NCBI GenBank assembly: GCA_000719025.1
Contig: JODP01000009.1
Location: 186,001-250,000 of the forward strand
DNA: 64,000 bases
Source: Kineosporia aurantiaca JCM 3230
GTDB taxonomy: Bacteria; Actinomycetota; Actinomycetes; Actinomycetales; Kineosporiaceae
Reading direction: 5' to 3'
Part shown: one piece after another, positions 25,061 through 33,281 of the stretch
Layout: each line of letters opens with the position of its first letter
Numbering within the stretch: the stretch's first letter is position 1
Translations under genes and position numbers: made by a program
Notes under the pieces: model-generated
What the model saw: the letters and a program-made list of their open reading frames with translations, nothing else
The model's database searches: none
Told to the model about the DNA's origin: nothing

Positions 25061-26316
25061 GCGTTCCTGCTGGTGCGGGCGCCGATCTCGGCGAGCCGCT
25101 CACGCTTTACCTGGTCCGGCATGCCCGCACGGCCGATACCGGGGTTGTGCCCAGCGGTGGGGATGTCGACGGGCCGCCGCTGAGTGAGCTCGGCGTGGCT
25201 GAGGCCACGGCGTTGGCTGCTGCTTTGTTTGTGGACGGCGGGGGGTTCGCCGGCTCCGAGGCGGTCAGGGGTTCTGGGGCGGGCGGTTACGTGGGCGCGC
25301 CTGCCCCTCGGGGCGCTTCCGATGCTTCGGTGACCGGCGCTTCGGGGGTCAGCGCTGGCCTCGGTTCGGCTATTGCCGGCGTTGGGGCAGTGGCAGCGGC
25401 TGGTCTTCGCGAAGTGGTGGTGGCCCGTCCTGGTGCGGCGGCCGGCGGTCTTGGTGGTGCGAACCCAGCCGGTTTTGGTGGGGCTGTGGTCGATTCGGGT
25501 GGGGGGACGGCTGTTGGTTTTGGCGGTGCGGCGGCTGGTCTCGGTGGGATTGGCGATTCAGCCGTCGATTTGGGTGAGGTGACGGCTGTTGGTTTCGTTG
25601 GTCCGGTGGCTGGTCATGGTGGGACTGCGGCTGGTCTTGATGTGACAACCGATTCCGGTCTTGGCGGGGCAGCGGTCGATTCGGGTGGGGTGACGGCTGC
25701 CGGTTTCGGTGGTGCGGCGGCTGATCCTGGCAGGACTGCGGCCGGTCTCGATGCGGTAACCGCCGCTGGTCTCGGCGCGACTCCGGCGTCCAGCCCTGGC
25801 CCCGCGACTGGCCCCGCGACTGGCGAAGCGGACGTCCTCGCAGCGCTTTCGGGGCCCGACCTACTTCTCACCTCACCCCTGCAGCGCGCCCGCCAGACCG
25901 CGCAAATCCTCGGGGCGGCGCTGGGGCTTGAGCCGGAGCTCGCCCCGGAGTGGGCGGAGCTGAGGCTGGGGGAGTGGGATGGCCTGACCTATCGGCAGAT
26001 CGCGCGGGACTGGCCGGAGGAGTTCGCCCGGTGGCAGGGGTCCCCGGTCGAGAGGCCTCCCGGTGGTGAGTCGGTGGACGACCTCCGGGTGCGGGTGGGA
26101 GCGGCCGTGCAGCGGCTTCTGACGACCCAGGCCGGAAGGTCGGTCGTGGTCGTTACTCACACCGGGCCGATCCGTGCGGCGGTCGCGAGTGCTCTGGATG
26201 CTGGCCCGGCGGCGTTCTGGCGGTTGCGGATAGATCCGGCGAGTGTCACCACCTTGCGGTTCTGGGCAGACGGGGGCGTTGAGGTGGTTGGGGTGAATCA
26301 GTTCATAGGCGGTTGA
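25009..26316 (+). CDS. histidine phosphatase (CobC/phosphoglycerate-mutase-like) interrupted by a Gly/Ala-rich repeat insertion (435 aa)
   Basis: The catalytic start LTLYLVRHARTAD (RHA motif) is at residues about 33-45 and the rest of the fold resumes near residue 270 (LLLTSPLQRARQTAQILG), with WAELRLGEWDGLTY and VVVTHTGPIRA carrying the second catalytic His. Between them lie about 200 residues rich in Gly, Ala, Val and Asp, with 37-residue imperfect repeats (VDSGGVTAAGFGG-type). Mycobacterial homologues carry an N-terminal RNase H domain; here none is present. ATG at 25009 has GAGGTG upstream and overlaps the zinc-ribbon gene by 52 bases. The insertion uses many T-ending codons, unlike its neighbours. 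Activity is likely, but adenosylcobalamin-pathway function is not shown. Confidence 0.82.
   Translation: MRGVQPDTGPHGGIRALSVPAGAGADLGEPLTLYLVRHARTADTGVVPSGGDVDGPPLSELGVAEATALAAALFVDGGGFAGSEAVRGSGAGGYVGAPAPRGASDASVTGASGVSAGLGSAIAGVGAVAAAGLREVVVARPGAAAGGLGGANPAGFGGAVVDSGGGTAVGFGGAAAGLGGIGDSAVDLGEVTAVGFVGPVAGHGGTAAGLDVTTDSGLGGAAVDSGGVTAAGFGGAAADPGRTAAGLDAVTAAGLGATPASSPGPATGPATGEADVLAALSGPDLLLTSPLQRARQTAQILGAALGLEPELAPEWAELRLGEWDGLTYRQIARDWPEEFARWQGSPVERPPGGESVDDLRVRVGAAVQRLLTTQAGRSVVVVTHTGPIRAAVASALDAGPAAFWRLRIDPASVTTLRFWADGGVEVVGVNQFIGG
25489..25785 (+). repeat. coding repeats inside the histidine phosphatase gene
   Basis: Three in-frame units begin with GTCGATT at 25489, 25564 and 25675. The last two are 111 bp (37 codons) each; the first is a 75-bp version. 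Units share GTCGATTCGGGTGGGG-like starts and GACTGCGGC(T/C)GGTCT-like middles at the DNA level, so they look like recent duplications that have diverged. Confidence 0.8.
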
Positions 26317-27205
26317 GGACCAGGTCGTAGGCGGCCTCGAGCAGTTCGTCGTCCCGCTCGGAGTGGGCGGTCACCGTGACCACGCCCCGGCGTTCTGGGC
26401 TGACCAATACGTACTGGCCGTAGGCGCCGTCGGCTCGGTAGGTGCCGTCGGGTCGCAGCCAGACGCCCAGCCCGTACCCGAAGCCGAACTGCGCGCCGTG
26501 TTCGGCGGCGGGGGTGCTGTCCACCTTCTCGAGGGGCATCCGCCGGATGTACTCGGCTGGGACGATCTGCTGCCCTTCCCATTCCCCCTCCTGAAGTAGC
26601 AGCCGGCCCAGCCGGGCCAGTTCGCACGTCTTCAGGAACAGGTCGCTCTCGGCAAATGGGTACCCGAGGGGGCAGGTGTGCCAGGCCGGGTTGTGCAGGT
26701 CGAGGGGGTCGAAGAGCCGGGGTTTCAGGTAGGCGCGCAGGTCGGCGCCGGTGGCTCGGGCGATCACCCGGCCGAGGGCGTAGGGGCCGGAGCCGGTGTA
26801 GCGGAATCGGGTGCCGGGCGGGGCCTGTAGGGGCGTGGCCACGATCTCGTGCAGAAGATCGGCCGCGGTGATGCGCTGGTGGGCGAACCAGGAGTGGCCC
26901 GAGCCGCTGGTCATGGTCAGCCAGTGCCGCAGGGTGGTCTCCTCCACCCCCTCGCCCGCCCGCGTCCTCAATTCAGGGAAGTGGTCGAGGAGCCGGTCGT
27001 CCAGGGAGAGCCGGCCCTCGGCCTCGGCCAGGCCGAGAGCGAGGGACGTGAACGTCTTGGACGCCGAGTAGAGGTTGACCCGGTCGTCCGAGCGGAAGCG
27101 GTGCTCGACGAGCGGCTCACCGGCCCGCTCCACGCAGATGCCGTAGCTGCCCAGGCCGCGCTCGGTGTCGGCCCGGACGAAGTCGTCCAGGATCGAGGAG
27201 TCCAT
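26303..27205 (-). CDS. serine hydrolase, beta-lactamase/esterase class C fold (300 aa)
   Basis: The SxxK nucleophile motif is SASK in LYSASKTFTSLALGLAEAEG (residues about 47-50), with surrounding sequence of the class C beta-lactamase/penicillin-binding-protein-like family. The second motif, normally YxN, reads YTGSG in RFRYTGSGPYALGRVIARATG; the third (K/H-x-G) may be HSE near the C-terminus. No signal peptide is evident, so it is probably a cytoplasmic esterase-like enzyme of unknown substrate. ATG at 27205; a longer frame lacks support. It converges on the phosphatase gene, overlapping it by 14 bases. Confidence 0.85.
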   Translation of the reverse strand: MDSSILDDFVRADTERGLGSYGICVERAGEPLVEHRFRSDDRVNLYSASKTFTSLALGLAEAEGRLSLDDRLLDHFPELRTRAGEGVEETTLRHWLTMTSGSGHSWFAHQRITAADLLHEIVATPLQAPPGTRFRYTGSGPYALGRVIARATGADLRAYLKPRLFDPLDLHNPAWHTCPLGYPFAESDLFLKTCELARLGRLLLQEGEWEGQQIVPAEYIRRMPLEKVDSTPAAEHGAQFGFGYGLGVWLRPDGTYRADGAYGQYVLVSPERRGVVTVTAHSERDDELLEAAYDLVLNRL

Positions 27206-27321
27206 GAGGCGAACCCTACGAGCCGGGGCCGACAGTCTTGATGGAGTGAGGTGGGAGTGATCACCGAAGCGAATGGGTCCTGCTCTCCGAACTGTCGGCG
27301 GGCTGAGGTACAACTTGTTGC

Positions 27322-27525
27322 GTGGCAGAGATCGAGCAGCGACTCCGGTACCGATTGCTGACCGGCCCCGACGACAGCGTGTTCTGCGAGCGGGTCAGCG
27401 CGGCGCTGGCCGAGGGGTACGTGCTGCACGGTCCCCCCACCCTGACCTTCGACGGCGAGCGGGTGATCGCCGGGCAGGCGGTCGTGCTGCCCGAGCCGCC
27501 GCGGCCGAACACTGTGGAGGTATGA
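27322..27525 (+). CDS. DUF1737 domain protein (67 aa)
   Basis: Small soluble protein with the DUF1737 pattern YRLLTGPDDSVFCERVSAALAEGYVLHGPPTLTFDGERVIAGQAV, nearly the whole length. The function is unknown. GTG at 27322 sits at the end of the divergent 116-bp promoter region shared with the serine hydrolase. Its stop is one base before the start of the rhodanese gene, which suggests co-translation with it and, probably, metZ downstream. Confidence 0.82.
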   Translation: MAEIEQRLRYRLLTGPDDSVFCERVSAALAEGYVLHGPPTLTFDGERVIAGQAVVLPEPPRPNTVEV

Positions 27526-27526
27526 C

Positions 27527-27943
27527 GTGGCATACGCCGGAGACCTTTCGCCCGAGCAGGCGTGGGAGCTGGTTCAGTCCGACCCGGCCGCCGTGCTGGT
27601 GGACGTACGCACCCGGGCCGAGTGGTCGTACGTCGGGGTGCCCGACCTGACCGCCCTGGCCAAGGACGTGGCGCTGATCGAGTGGACGACGTTCCCCGAG
27701 GGCTCGCGCAACACCGGCTTCCTCGACGAGGTCGGCGCGGTGTCGGCGGACAAGTCTGCTCCGGTGATCTTCCTGTGCCGTTCCGGCGTGCGTTCGGTGG
27801 CTGCGGCCGAGGCGGCCACGGCGGCCGGATACACCGCGGCCTACAACATCCTGGAGGGGTTCGAGGGCCCGCCGGACGAGCAGAGCCACCGGGGGCACAC
27901 GGCCGGCTGGAAGGTGCGGGGCCTGCCCTGGAAGCAGGGCTGA
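27527..27943 (+). CDS. rhodanese-like sulfurtransferase (138 aa)
   Basis: Single rhodanese domain with VLVDVRTRAEWSYVGVPD at the N-terminus and the active-site loop LCRSGVRS carrying the catalytic Cys. It probably handles persulfide sulfur. GTG at 27527 follows GGAGGT at good spacing. The gene precedes metZ, as mycobacterial Rv0390 precedes Rv0391, which suggests a role in supplying or managing sulfide for homocysteine synthesis; this is inference from conserved order. Confidence 0.9.
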   Translation: MAYAGDLSPEQAWELVQSDPAAVLVDVRTRAEWSYVGVPDLTALAKDVALIEWTTFPEGSRNTGFLDEVGAVSADKSAPVIFLCRSGVRSVAAAEAATAAGYTAAYNILEGFEGPPDEQSHRGHTAGWKVRGLPWKQG

Positions 27944-28078
27944 ACGCACTCCGGAACGCGGCTCGCCCCGCGCCCTGGTCGAACGGCCCGGCCCGTCCGC
28001 GTAAGTAAGGCGGCGAGTCTCTGGCGAACCCGCCCACCCGACTCCTGACCGACGTCCACCATTTCGAGGAAAGAGCCG

Positions 28079-29281
28079 ATGAGCAACGAAACCCCCGACC
28101 TCCCCGACACCCGCCGCCCGGACACGCTGAGCGTGCGCGGTGGCACCATGCGGTCGAGCTTCGCGGAGATGTCCGAGGGGTTGTTCCTCACCCAGGGCTA
28201 CACCTACGAATCGGCCGGGCAGGCGGAGGCGGCGTTCAAGGGCGAGCTTGAGCATTTCGTCTACTCCCGGTACGGCAATCCCACGGTGTCGATGTTCGAG
28301 GAGCGGCTGCGCCTGATCGAAGGCGCCCCGGCCGCTTTCGCCACCGCCACCGGGATGTCCGCGGTGTTCAACGCACTGGCGGCGCTGCTGGCCGCCGGCG
28401 ATCGGGTGGTGGCTTCGAAGGCGCTGTTCGGGTCGTGCTTCGTCATCCTCGACGAGATCCTGCCGCGCTGGGGCGTGGAGACCGTGTTCGTCGACGGGCC
28501 GGATCTGGCGCAGTGGGCCGAGGCGCTGAGTGTGCCGACGCAGGCGGTGTTCTTCGAGTCGCCGTCGAACCCGGCGCAGGAGCTGGTGGACATCCGCGCG
28601 GTGAGCGAGCTGGCGCATGCGGCGGGGGCGAAGGTGGTGGTGGACAACGTGTTCGCCACCCCGCTGCTGCAGAAGCCGCTGGAGCTCGGGGCGGACATCG
28701 TCGTCTATTCGGCGACCAAGCACATCGATGGTCAGGGGCGGGTGCTCGGCGGGGCGATCCTCGGCCCGGAGGACTTCGTCAACGAGAAGGTGCAGAACCT
28801 GATGCGCCACACCGGGCCCTCGATGAGCCCGTTCAACGCGTGGGTGCTGCTGAAGGGCCTGGAGACGCTGCGGCTGCGGGTCGATCACCAGTGCTCAGCG
28901 GCGCTGCGGATCGCGGAGTTCCTGGAGGGGGACGCCCGGGTCGGTGCGGTGAAGTACCCGCACCTGCCCAGTCACCCGCAGTACGAGCTGGCCAAGGCGC
29001 AGATGTCGGCCGGCGGCACGGTGGTGACGTTCGAGCTCGGCGTCGGGGACGGCCGGAAGGACGAGGCTTTCGCGTTCCTGGACCGGCTGCGGATCATCGA
29101 CATCTCGAACAACCTGGGCGATGCGAAGTCGATGGTGACGCACCCGGCCACGACCACACACCGGCGTCTCACGCCCGAGGCTCGGGCGGCAGCGGGGATC
29201 ACCGACGGTACGGTCCGGATCTCGGTGGGGCTGGAAGACGTCGACGACCTGCTGGAGGACCTGGACGGCGCCCTGGGCTGA
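28079..29281 (+). CDS. metZ: O-succinylhomoserine (or O-acetylhomoserine) sulfhydrylase (400 aa)
   Basis: PLP-dependent enzyme of the Cys/Met metabolism family that makes homocysteine from an activated homoserine and sulfide. The PLP lysine is Lys214 in VVYSATKHIDGQGR; EFLYSRYGNPT-like (FVYSRYGNPTV) and FFESPSNPAQELVDI are family motifs. Length matches MetZ. The ATG at 28079 follows GAGGAAAG. The 135-bp gap after the rhodanese gene was checked for a SAM-sensing riboswitch and none was recognised. Acetyl versus succinyl substrate is not decidable here. Confidence 0.93.
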   Translation: MSNETPDLPDTRRPDTLSVRGGTMRSSFAEMSEGLFLTQGYTYESAGQAEAAFKGELEHFVYSRYGNPTVSMFEERLRLIEGAPAAFATATGMSAVFNALAALLAAGDRVVASKALFGSCFVILDEILPRWGVETVFVDGPDLAQWAEALSVPTQAVFFESPSNPAQELVDIRAVSELAHAAGAKVVVDNVFATPLLQKPLELGADIVVYSATKHIDGQGRVLGGAILGPEDFVNEKVQNLMRHTGPSMSPFNAWVLLKGLETLRLRVDHQCSAALRIAEFLEGDARVGAVKYPHLPSHPQYELAKAQMSAGGTVVTFELGVGDGRKDEAFAFLDRLRIIDISNNLGDAKSMVTHPATTTHRRLTPEARAAAGITDGTVRISVGLEDVDDLLEDLDGALG

Positions 29282-29570
29282 GCCCGTTGACCGCCGAGAA
29301 AAGGTAGCTAGGAGCTCCGGTCCGGGGCGAAAATGAGGTGGGCTGGCCCGCCACTGAGGGATGCGGGTGCGTCATCGACGGCTTCGGTGACGCACCTCGG
29401 GTGCCCCGCGCCTCTGCCAGCGTGGCGGTGTCGCGGTGAGCGGGGTGAAGTCGCACGCGATAGTTGCCGGACCGAGGCCGTGGTGCTCGATCTCGGCCTG
29501 CCGGACCGGGACACACGAGCGCGACTCGGCGGGGCACAGTGCGAATCAGAACGCCAGGGCCCGCCGGAAC

Positions 29571-30359
29571 TCAGTCGCGCAGCACGACATCCAGCGTCCA
29601 GCCCGCCCCAACCCGCGCCGGAGCCGTCAACTCCGCGGGCCAGCGCTCGCCGATCAGGTCGCGGAGCGCAGCCGGCGTCCGCGGGTCGGCGTCCTGCTCC
29701 AGCAAGTACCGAGTCACCTCGCCGCGGGTGTGCTTGGCCAGATGGCTCACCACCGAGCGCTTTCCGTTGGTCTCCCGCAGCACGCGCACAGCCACGGTCC
29801 GATCGGCCAAGTCCGTGGGTAGGGACGAGATGGGGGCCGCAGCGGCGTAAGGGCCGGAGCGGCAGTCGACCATGACGCCGCGCTTGCCGGCAGCCGCGGT
29901 CAGAACAGCGGGGAGCTCGGAGCGCCAGTGTCGGGCCAGGGGGCCGAGGGCGGGGAGTTCGCCGTCCATGGACAAGCGGTAGGAGGGCACCTTGTCGCCC
30001 GGTCGGAGAGCGCCCCACAACGCCGAGATGACGAGCACTCGGTTGTTACCCCGTCGCCGACCGGCGGGGGAGAGCGTTTCCCAGCTCAGAGCGTCATAAA
30101 GCACCCCCGTGTACACCTGGTGGGCCGAGCGGGCCGGGGCGGTGTGCAGGGTGAGGTTGCGCGCTACCTCGTCGGCCAAGGATGCGCCGACGCCGAGCCG
30201 GTCCAGGGCGTCGGGGCGAGCACTGACCTCGCTCAGCGCCTCCAGCACCTGCTTACGGAGGTCGGTGAGCTCGGGGAACGACAGCTGCTCCAGCGAAACG
30301 GGCTTACCCCGCTTCGCTGGAGCAGCTTTGGACTCGGACGGGGGTAGCAGGACCAGCAC
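29571..30359 (-). CDS. yaaA: YaaA/DUF328 family peroxide-stress protein (262 aa)
   Basis: The family opening LVLLPPSESKAAPAKRG and the core YTGVLYDALSWETLSP..RRRGNNRVLVISALWGALRPGD, with DCRSGPY, identify YaaA, a DNA-binding protein that limits intracellular iron under peroxide stress in E. coli. Role in actinobacteria is untested. Start is GTG at 30359. It lies 20 bases downstream of the secreted nucleotidase gene on the same strand and may be read through from it. The 289-bp gap to the convergent metZ gene shows no gene or clear hairpin. Confidence 0.9.
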   Translation of the reverse strand: MLVLLPPSESKAAPAKRGKPVSLEQLSFPELTDLRKQVLEALSEVSARPDALDRLGVGASLADEVARNLTLHTAPARSAHQVYTGVLYDALSWETLSPAGRRRGNNRVLVISALWGALRPGDKVPSYRLSMDGELPALGPLARHWRSELPAVLTAAAGKRGVMVDCRSGPYAAAAPISSLPTDLADRTVAVRVLRETNGKRSVVSHLAKHTRGEVTRYLLEQDADPRTPAALRDLIGERWPAELTAPARVGAGWTLDVVLRD

Positions 30360-30379
30360 GTCCGGAGTCTACGGCGGCC

Positions 30380-32110
30380 CTACAGGGAGCGGATGCGGGT
30401 GCCCTTCGGGAGCTTGAGGTGGGGGTGCTGACGCAGGTACTGAGCCAGGGCGTCGCGTTCGAGGACACCGGTCACGCGCTTGGTCCCGTCCTTGAAGCTG
30501 GCCAGGCCGTTGCCCCCGGAGGCGAAGAAGTCGATGGTGGTGACCCGGTACTTCCCGGCCGCCGTCATCGTCTTACCGTTCAGCCGCATGTCGCGGATCC
30601 GGACCTGGTGCCCGCACTTCTTGTCCTTGTCGAAGCTGAAGAAGAACCCGGTGCTGACCTCGAGCGGCACCCGGTCGTCGTTGCCCACCGCGGCCTTGTG
30701 GCAGAACGAGCTCTCCAGCATCGCGTCGATCTGCTTCCCGGTCAGGGTCATCGTCACCAGCTTGAAGCCGAACGGCTGGGCGTCGTAGACCTGACCGTAG
30801 GTGACCTTGCCCTTCTCCAGATTCATCCGGGCCAGACCGTGGTTGATGATCGCGATCTGGGCGCCCCCCTTGGCCTTCGGCTTGGTGGCGGCGAGCTGGG
30901 CGTCGGCGATCACCCGGCCCAGGGGTGACTCACCGTTGCGGGTGACGGTCCGGTTCAGGGTCTGCTTGAGCGTGGTGACCTTCTTCGAGGCGATCGGGTC
31001 GGTGGCGTCCTGGTACCGCTTCACCACCGCGGCGACCTTGGCGTTGCGCTTACCGGTGTGGGTGATCACCACGTTCCCGGCCTTGATCCTGGTGACCTTG
31101 TGGGTGCTCGTGTCCATCGTGACGTTGATCTTGGTCAGCAGCCGGCCGTAGGACGCGGCGCTGGTCAGCACCGTGCCGTCGACCTTGCAGATGTAGGCCT
31201 GGTGGGTGTGGGCGCTGAGCACCAGGTCGACCGAGCCGGCGATCTTCCGGGTCAGGTCCTTGACCGGGCCGGCCAGGTGGTTGCAGGAGTTGATCGGGCT
31301 GCGCGGAATGGCGTCGGCGCCCGAGTGCGTCATCGCGACCACCGCGTCGACGCCCTGACCCCGCAACTGCTGGGCCAGCTTCTTGATCACCGGCGCCTCG
31401 TCGACGAACTTCACGTCCTTGATGCCGTCCAGCCCGACCAGATCCACGGTGTCCGGCGTAACCGTGCCGATGATGCCGATCCGGGCCCCGCCGACGTTCT
31501 TGATCACGTACCCCGGCAGCATCGATTGGCCGGTCTTTCGATTGATGACGTTGGCGGCCAGCATGTCGAAAGTGGCACCGGAGTAGTGGGGAGACGCGGG
31601 GGAGCAGCCGTCCGTCGGGTGGCAGCCACCCTTCAGCAGGCGCCGCAGTTCCGCGGTTCCCTCGTCGAATTCGTGGTTACCCACCACGGCGACGTCGACG
31701 AAGTGGTTCAGCGCCTCGATCGTGCCCTCGTCGTGGTAGTACCCCGAGATCAGCGGGCTACCCCCGATCTGGTCGCCCACCGAGAGCACGAGCGAATTGG
31801 GGTTGGCCTTCTTGGCAGCGGCGATCTTCGCGGCCAGCCAGGGAGCCCCACCGGCGGTGACGTAGCCCGACCCTTTGGAGGTCCCGGTCTTGGCACTGAT
31901 CGAAAGACCGTCGGACGTCAGATGCCCGTGGAAGTCGTTGAAGGCCAAGAGCTGAGCGGTCACCATGCGCGCTTGGGTCGCGGTAGAAGCCGCGGGGGTC
32001 GCTGCGGAGGCCGTGGGGGTAAGCCAATGAGGGACGCCGATCAGCGCGGCTATCACTGCAGACGCGGAAACCGCCACGGTTACCGGCGTCCATTTGTTCC
32101 AGGTAGTCAT
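30380..32110 (-). CDS. secreted 5'-nucleotidase / 2',3'-cyclic phosphodiesterase, UshA family (576 aa)
   Basis: A signal peptide (VTVAVSASAVIAALIGVP, then TASAATPA) marks export. The metallophosphatase domain shows NDFHGHL, SVGDQIGGSP, VVGNHEFDEG, MTHSGAD and SAHTHQ, the full metal-ligand set. The C-terminal nucleotide-binding domain (from about residue 360) has NHGLARMNLEKGKVTYGQVYDAQPFG and FFASGGNG. No sortase or membrane anchor is seen at the C-terminus. ATG at 32110 follows GGAGGAG. It should release phosphate and nucleosides from extracellular nucleotides. Confidence 0.93.
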   Translation of the reverse strand: MTTWNKWTPVTVAVSASAVIAALIGVPHWLTPTASAATPAASTATQARMVTAQLLAFNDFHGHLTSDGLSISAKTGTSKGSGYVTAGGAPWLAAKIAAAKKANPNSLVLSVGDQIGGSPLISGYYHDEGTIEALNHFVDVAVVGNHEFDEGTAELRRLLKGGCHPTDGCSPASPHYSGATFDMLAANVINRKTGQSMLPGYVIKNVGGARIGIIGTVTPDTVDLVGLDGIKDVKFVDEAPVIKKLAQQLRGQGVDAVVAMTHSGADAIPRSPINSCNHLAGPVKDLTRKIAGSVDLVLSAHTHQAYICKVDGTVLTSAASYGRLLTKINVTMDTSTHKVTRIKAGNVVITHTGKRNAKVAAVVKRYQDATDPIASKKVTTLKQTLNRTVTRNGESPLGRVIADAQLAATKPKAKGGAQIAIINHGLARMNLEKGKVTYGQVYDAQPFGFKLVTMTLTGKQIDAMLESSFCHKAAVGNDDRVPLEVSTGFFFSFDKDKKCGHQVRIRDMRLNGKTMTAAGKYRVTTIDFFASGGNGLASFKDGTKRVTGVLERDALAQYLRQHPHLKLPKGTRIRSL

Positions 32111-32471
32111 GTCCGCGCTCCTCCGTAAGGCCCGTCAGGGGACCAATCCGTCGAATCTTGCCGAGAGATGTGAAGCGGCGGGTGAACAAACGTGTGCGGT
32201 GTGCAACCGGAAGGCAAAGGTAAAGATGAGGCGGATCGGGATCTAACGGAGGGCCGGTCTTCGGTGAAGGGGGCAGGTCGCGCGGGTGAACGAGGCTCCG
32301 AAGGCGGGCCGGCCGAGGTGGTTGGAGTGCCGTCCGAGTGCGGTGAGGGGTAGGGCGCGACTCGTGCATGCCGAGTTCCGGCGCCCACCCGTATCCGGCC
32401 TGTGCCCGTGGTCGGGGAGGCGGCGGGGCCAGGTGGAAAGGGTGAACGGCCCGAGGCTCTAGGATGTCCGT
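32111..32471. promoter_or_regulatory. 361-bp divergent region between the nucleotidase gene and rnpB
   Basis: No gene is supported. The region must hold the promoters of the nucleotidase gene (minus) and rnpB (plus). A lower-GC patch lies around 32165-32235. No confident hexamer pair or palindrome was identified. Confidence 0.4.
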
Positions 32472-32858
32472 GCGGACGAGTTGGACGGGCGACCGCGTCG
32501 GGCGGTTCGCCGCCCGCCGAGGAAAGTCCGGACTCCATAGAGCGGGGTGGTGGGTAACGCCCACCCGGGGTGACCCGCGGGACAGTGCCACAGAAAACAG
32601 ACCGCCAGTCGCTCACCCGAGCGCACTGGTAAGGGTGAAACGGTGGTGTAAGAGACCACCAGCGCTCCGGGTGACCGGAGCGGCTAGGTAAACCCCACCC
32701 GGAGCAAGGTCAGACAGGATGCGCTTGAGGGCTGCTCGCCCGAGCATTCGGGTAGGCCGCACGAGGGCGTCGGCAACGGCGCCCCGAGATGGATGGTCGC
32801 CGCGGTCCGGGTTCGCCCGGGCCGGCACAAAATCCGGCTTACAGTCCAGCTCGTCCGC
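32472..32858 (+). ncRNA. rnpB: RNase P RNA, bacterial type A
   Basis: Catalytic RNA that matures tRNA 5' ends. The 5' strand GCGGACGAG (32472-32480) pairs with CTCGTCCGC (32850-32858), closing helix P1. Conserved core blocks are present: GAGGAAAGTCCGGACTCCAT near 32519, GGTAAGGGTGAAACGGTGGTG, TAAGAGACCACCAGC and, near the 3' end, GAGATGGATGGTCGCC and ACAGTCCAGCTCG. The length of about 387 nt fits actinobacteria. Apparent short reading frames inside it are not genes. Confidence 0.95.
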
Positions 32859-32999
32859 CTCTTACGAGCCCCCGATAACTCTGCGTCACCGATCCCGTTC
32901 ACCCCAACGGGGGTTCCGGACACCTTCGGTGAGTACGGCCGGGCCGGAGCTCGCATACTGGGAGCACGAAGTCGACGGGGGTTGACCAGAGAGGTTCTC

Positions 33000-33260
33000 G
33001 TGTTTAGCGCAGAACAACGTGCCGCTGCCCTCGCCAACCAGCGGGCCTCCGCCTTCATCCGGTTTCAGATGCTCGGCGACCACGAGGCGATGAGCTTCAT
33101 CCTGCGCGACCTGGAGGGCACCGAGCAGTTGTCCTTCGTCACCGCGCTCGCCTCGCTCGCGGCGACGGTGGCCGGTAAGCACATGGGCGAGGCGGCGGCG
33201 ATGGACTACTTCCGGATGGTCGCCGAGACCAGCGCCAGCCTGGCCGAACCGCTCGACTAG
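33000..33260 (+). CDS. small hypothetical protein (86 aa) downstream of rnpB
   Basis: Not recognised. The frame from GTG 33000 (ribosome site AGAGAGG) encodes a mostly helical, Ala-rich soluble protein (AEQRAAALANQRASAFIRFQMLGDHEAM..., then SFVTALASLAATVAGKHMGEAAAMDYF). GC-ending codons and a well-placed ribosome site support translation. It lies 141 bases after rnpB and 21 bases before the convergent ppgK stop. Confidence 0.6.
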   Translation: MFSAEQRAAALANQRASAFIRFQMLGDHEAMSFILRDLEGTEQLSFVTALASLAATVAGKHMGEAAAMDYFRMVAETSASLAEPLD

Positions 33261-33281
33261 AGCGGCCCGGCCCGGAGGACG

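Noticed and set aside
27944..28078. SAM-sensing riboswitch upstream of metZ
   Set aside because: None of the SAM-I, SAM-II or SAM-IV core blocks I can recall appear in this 135-bp gap.
32464..32691. Short plus-strand frame inside rnpB
   Set aside because: It lies in the RNase P RNA core; the RNA secondary structure explains the sequence better.
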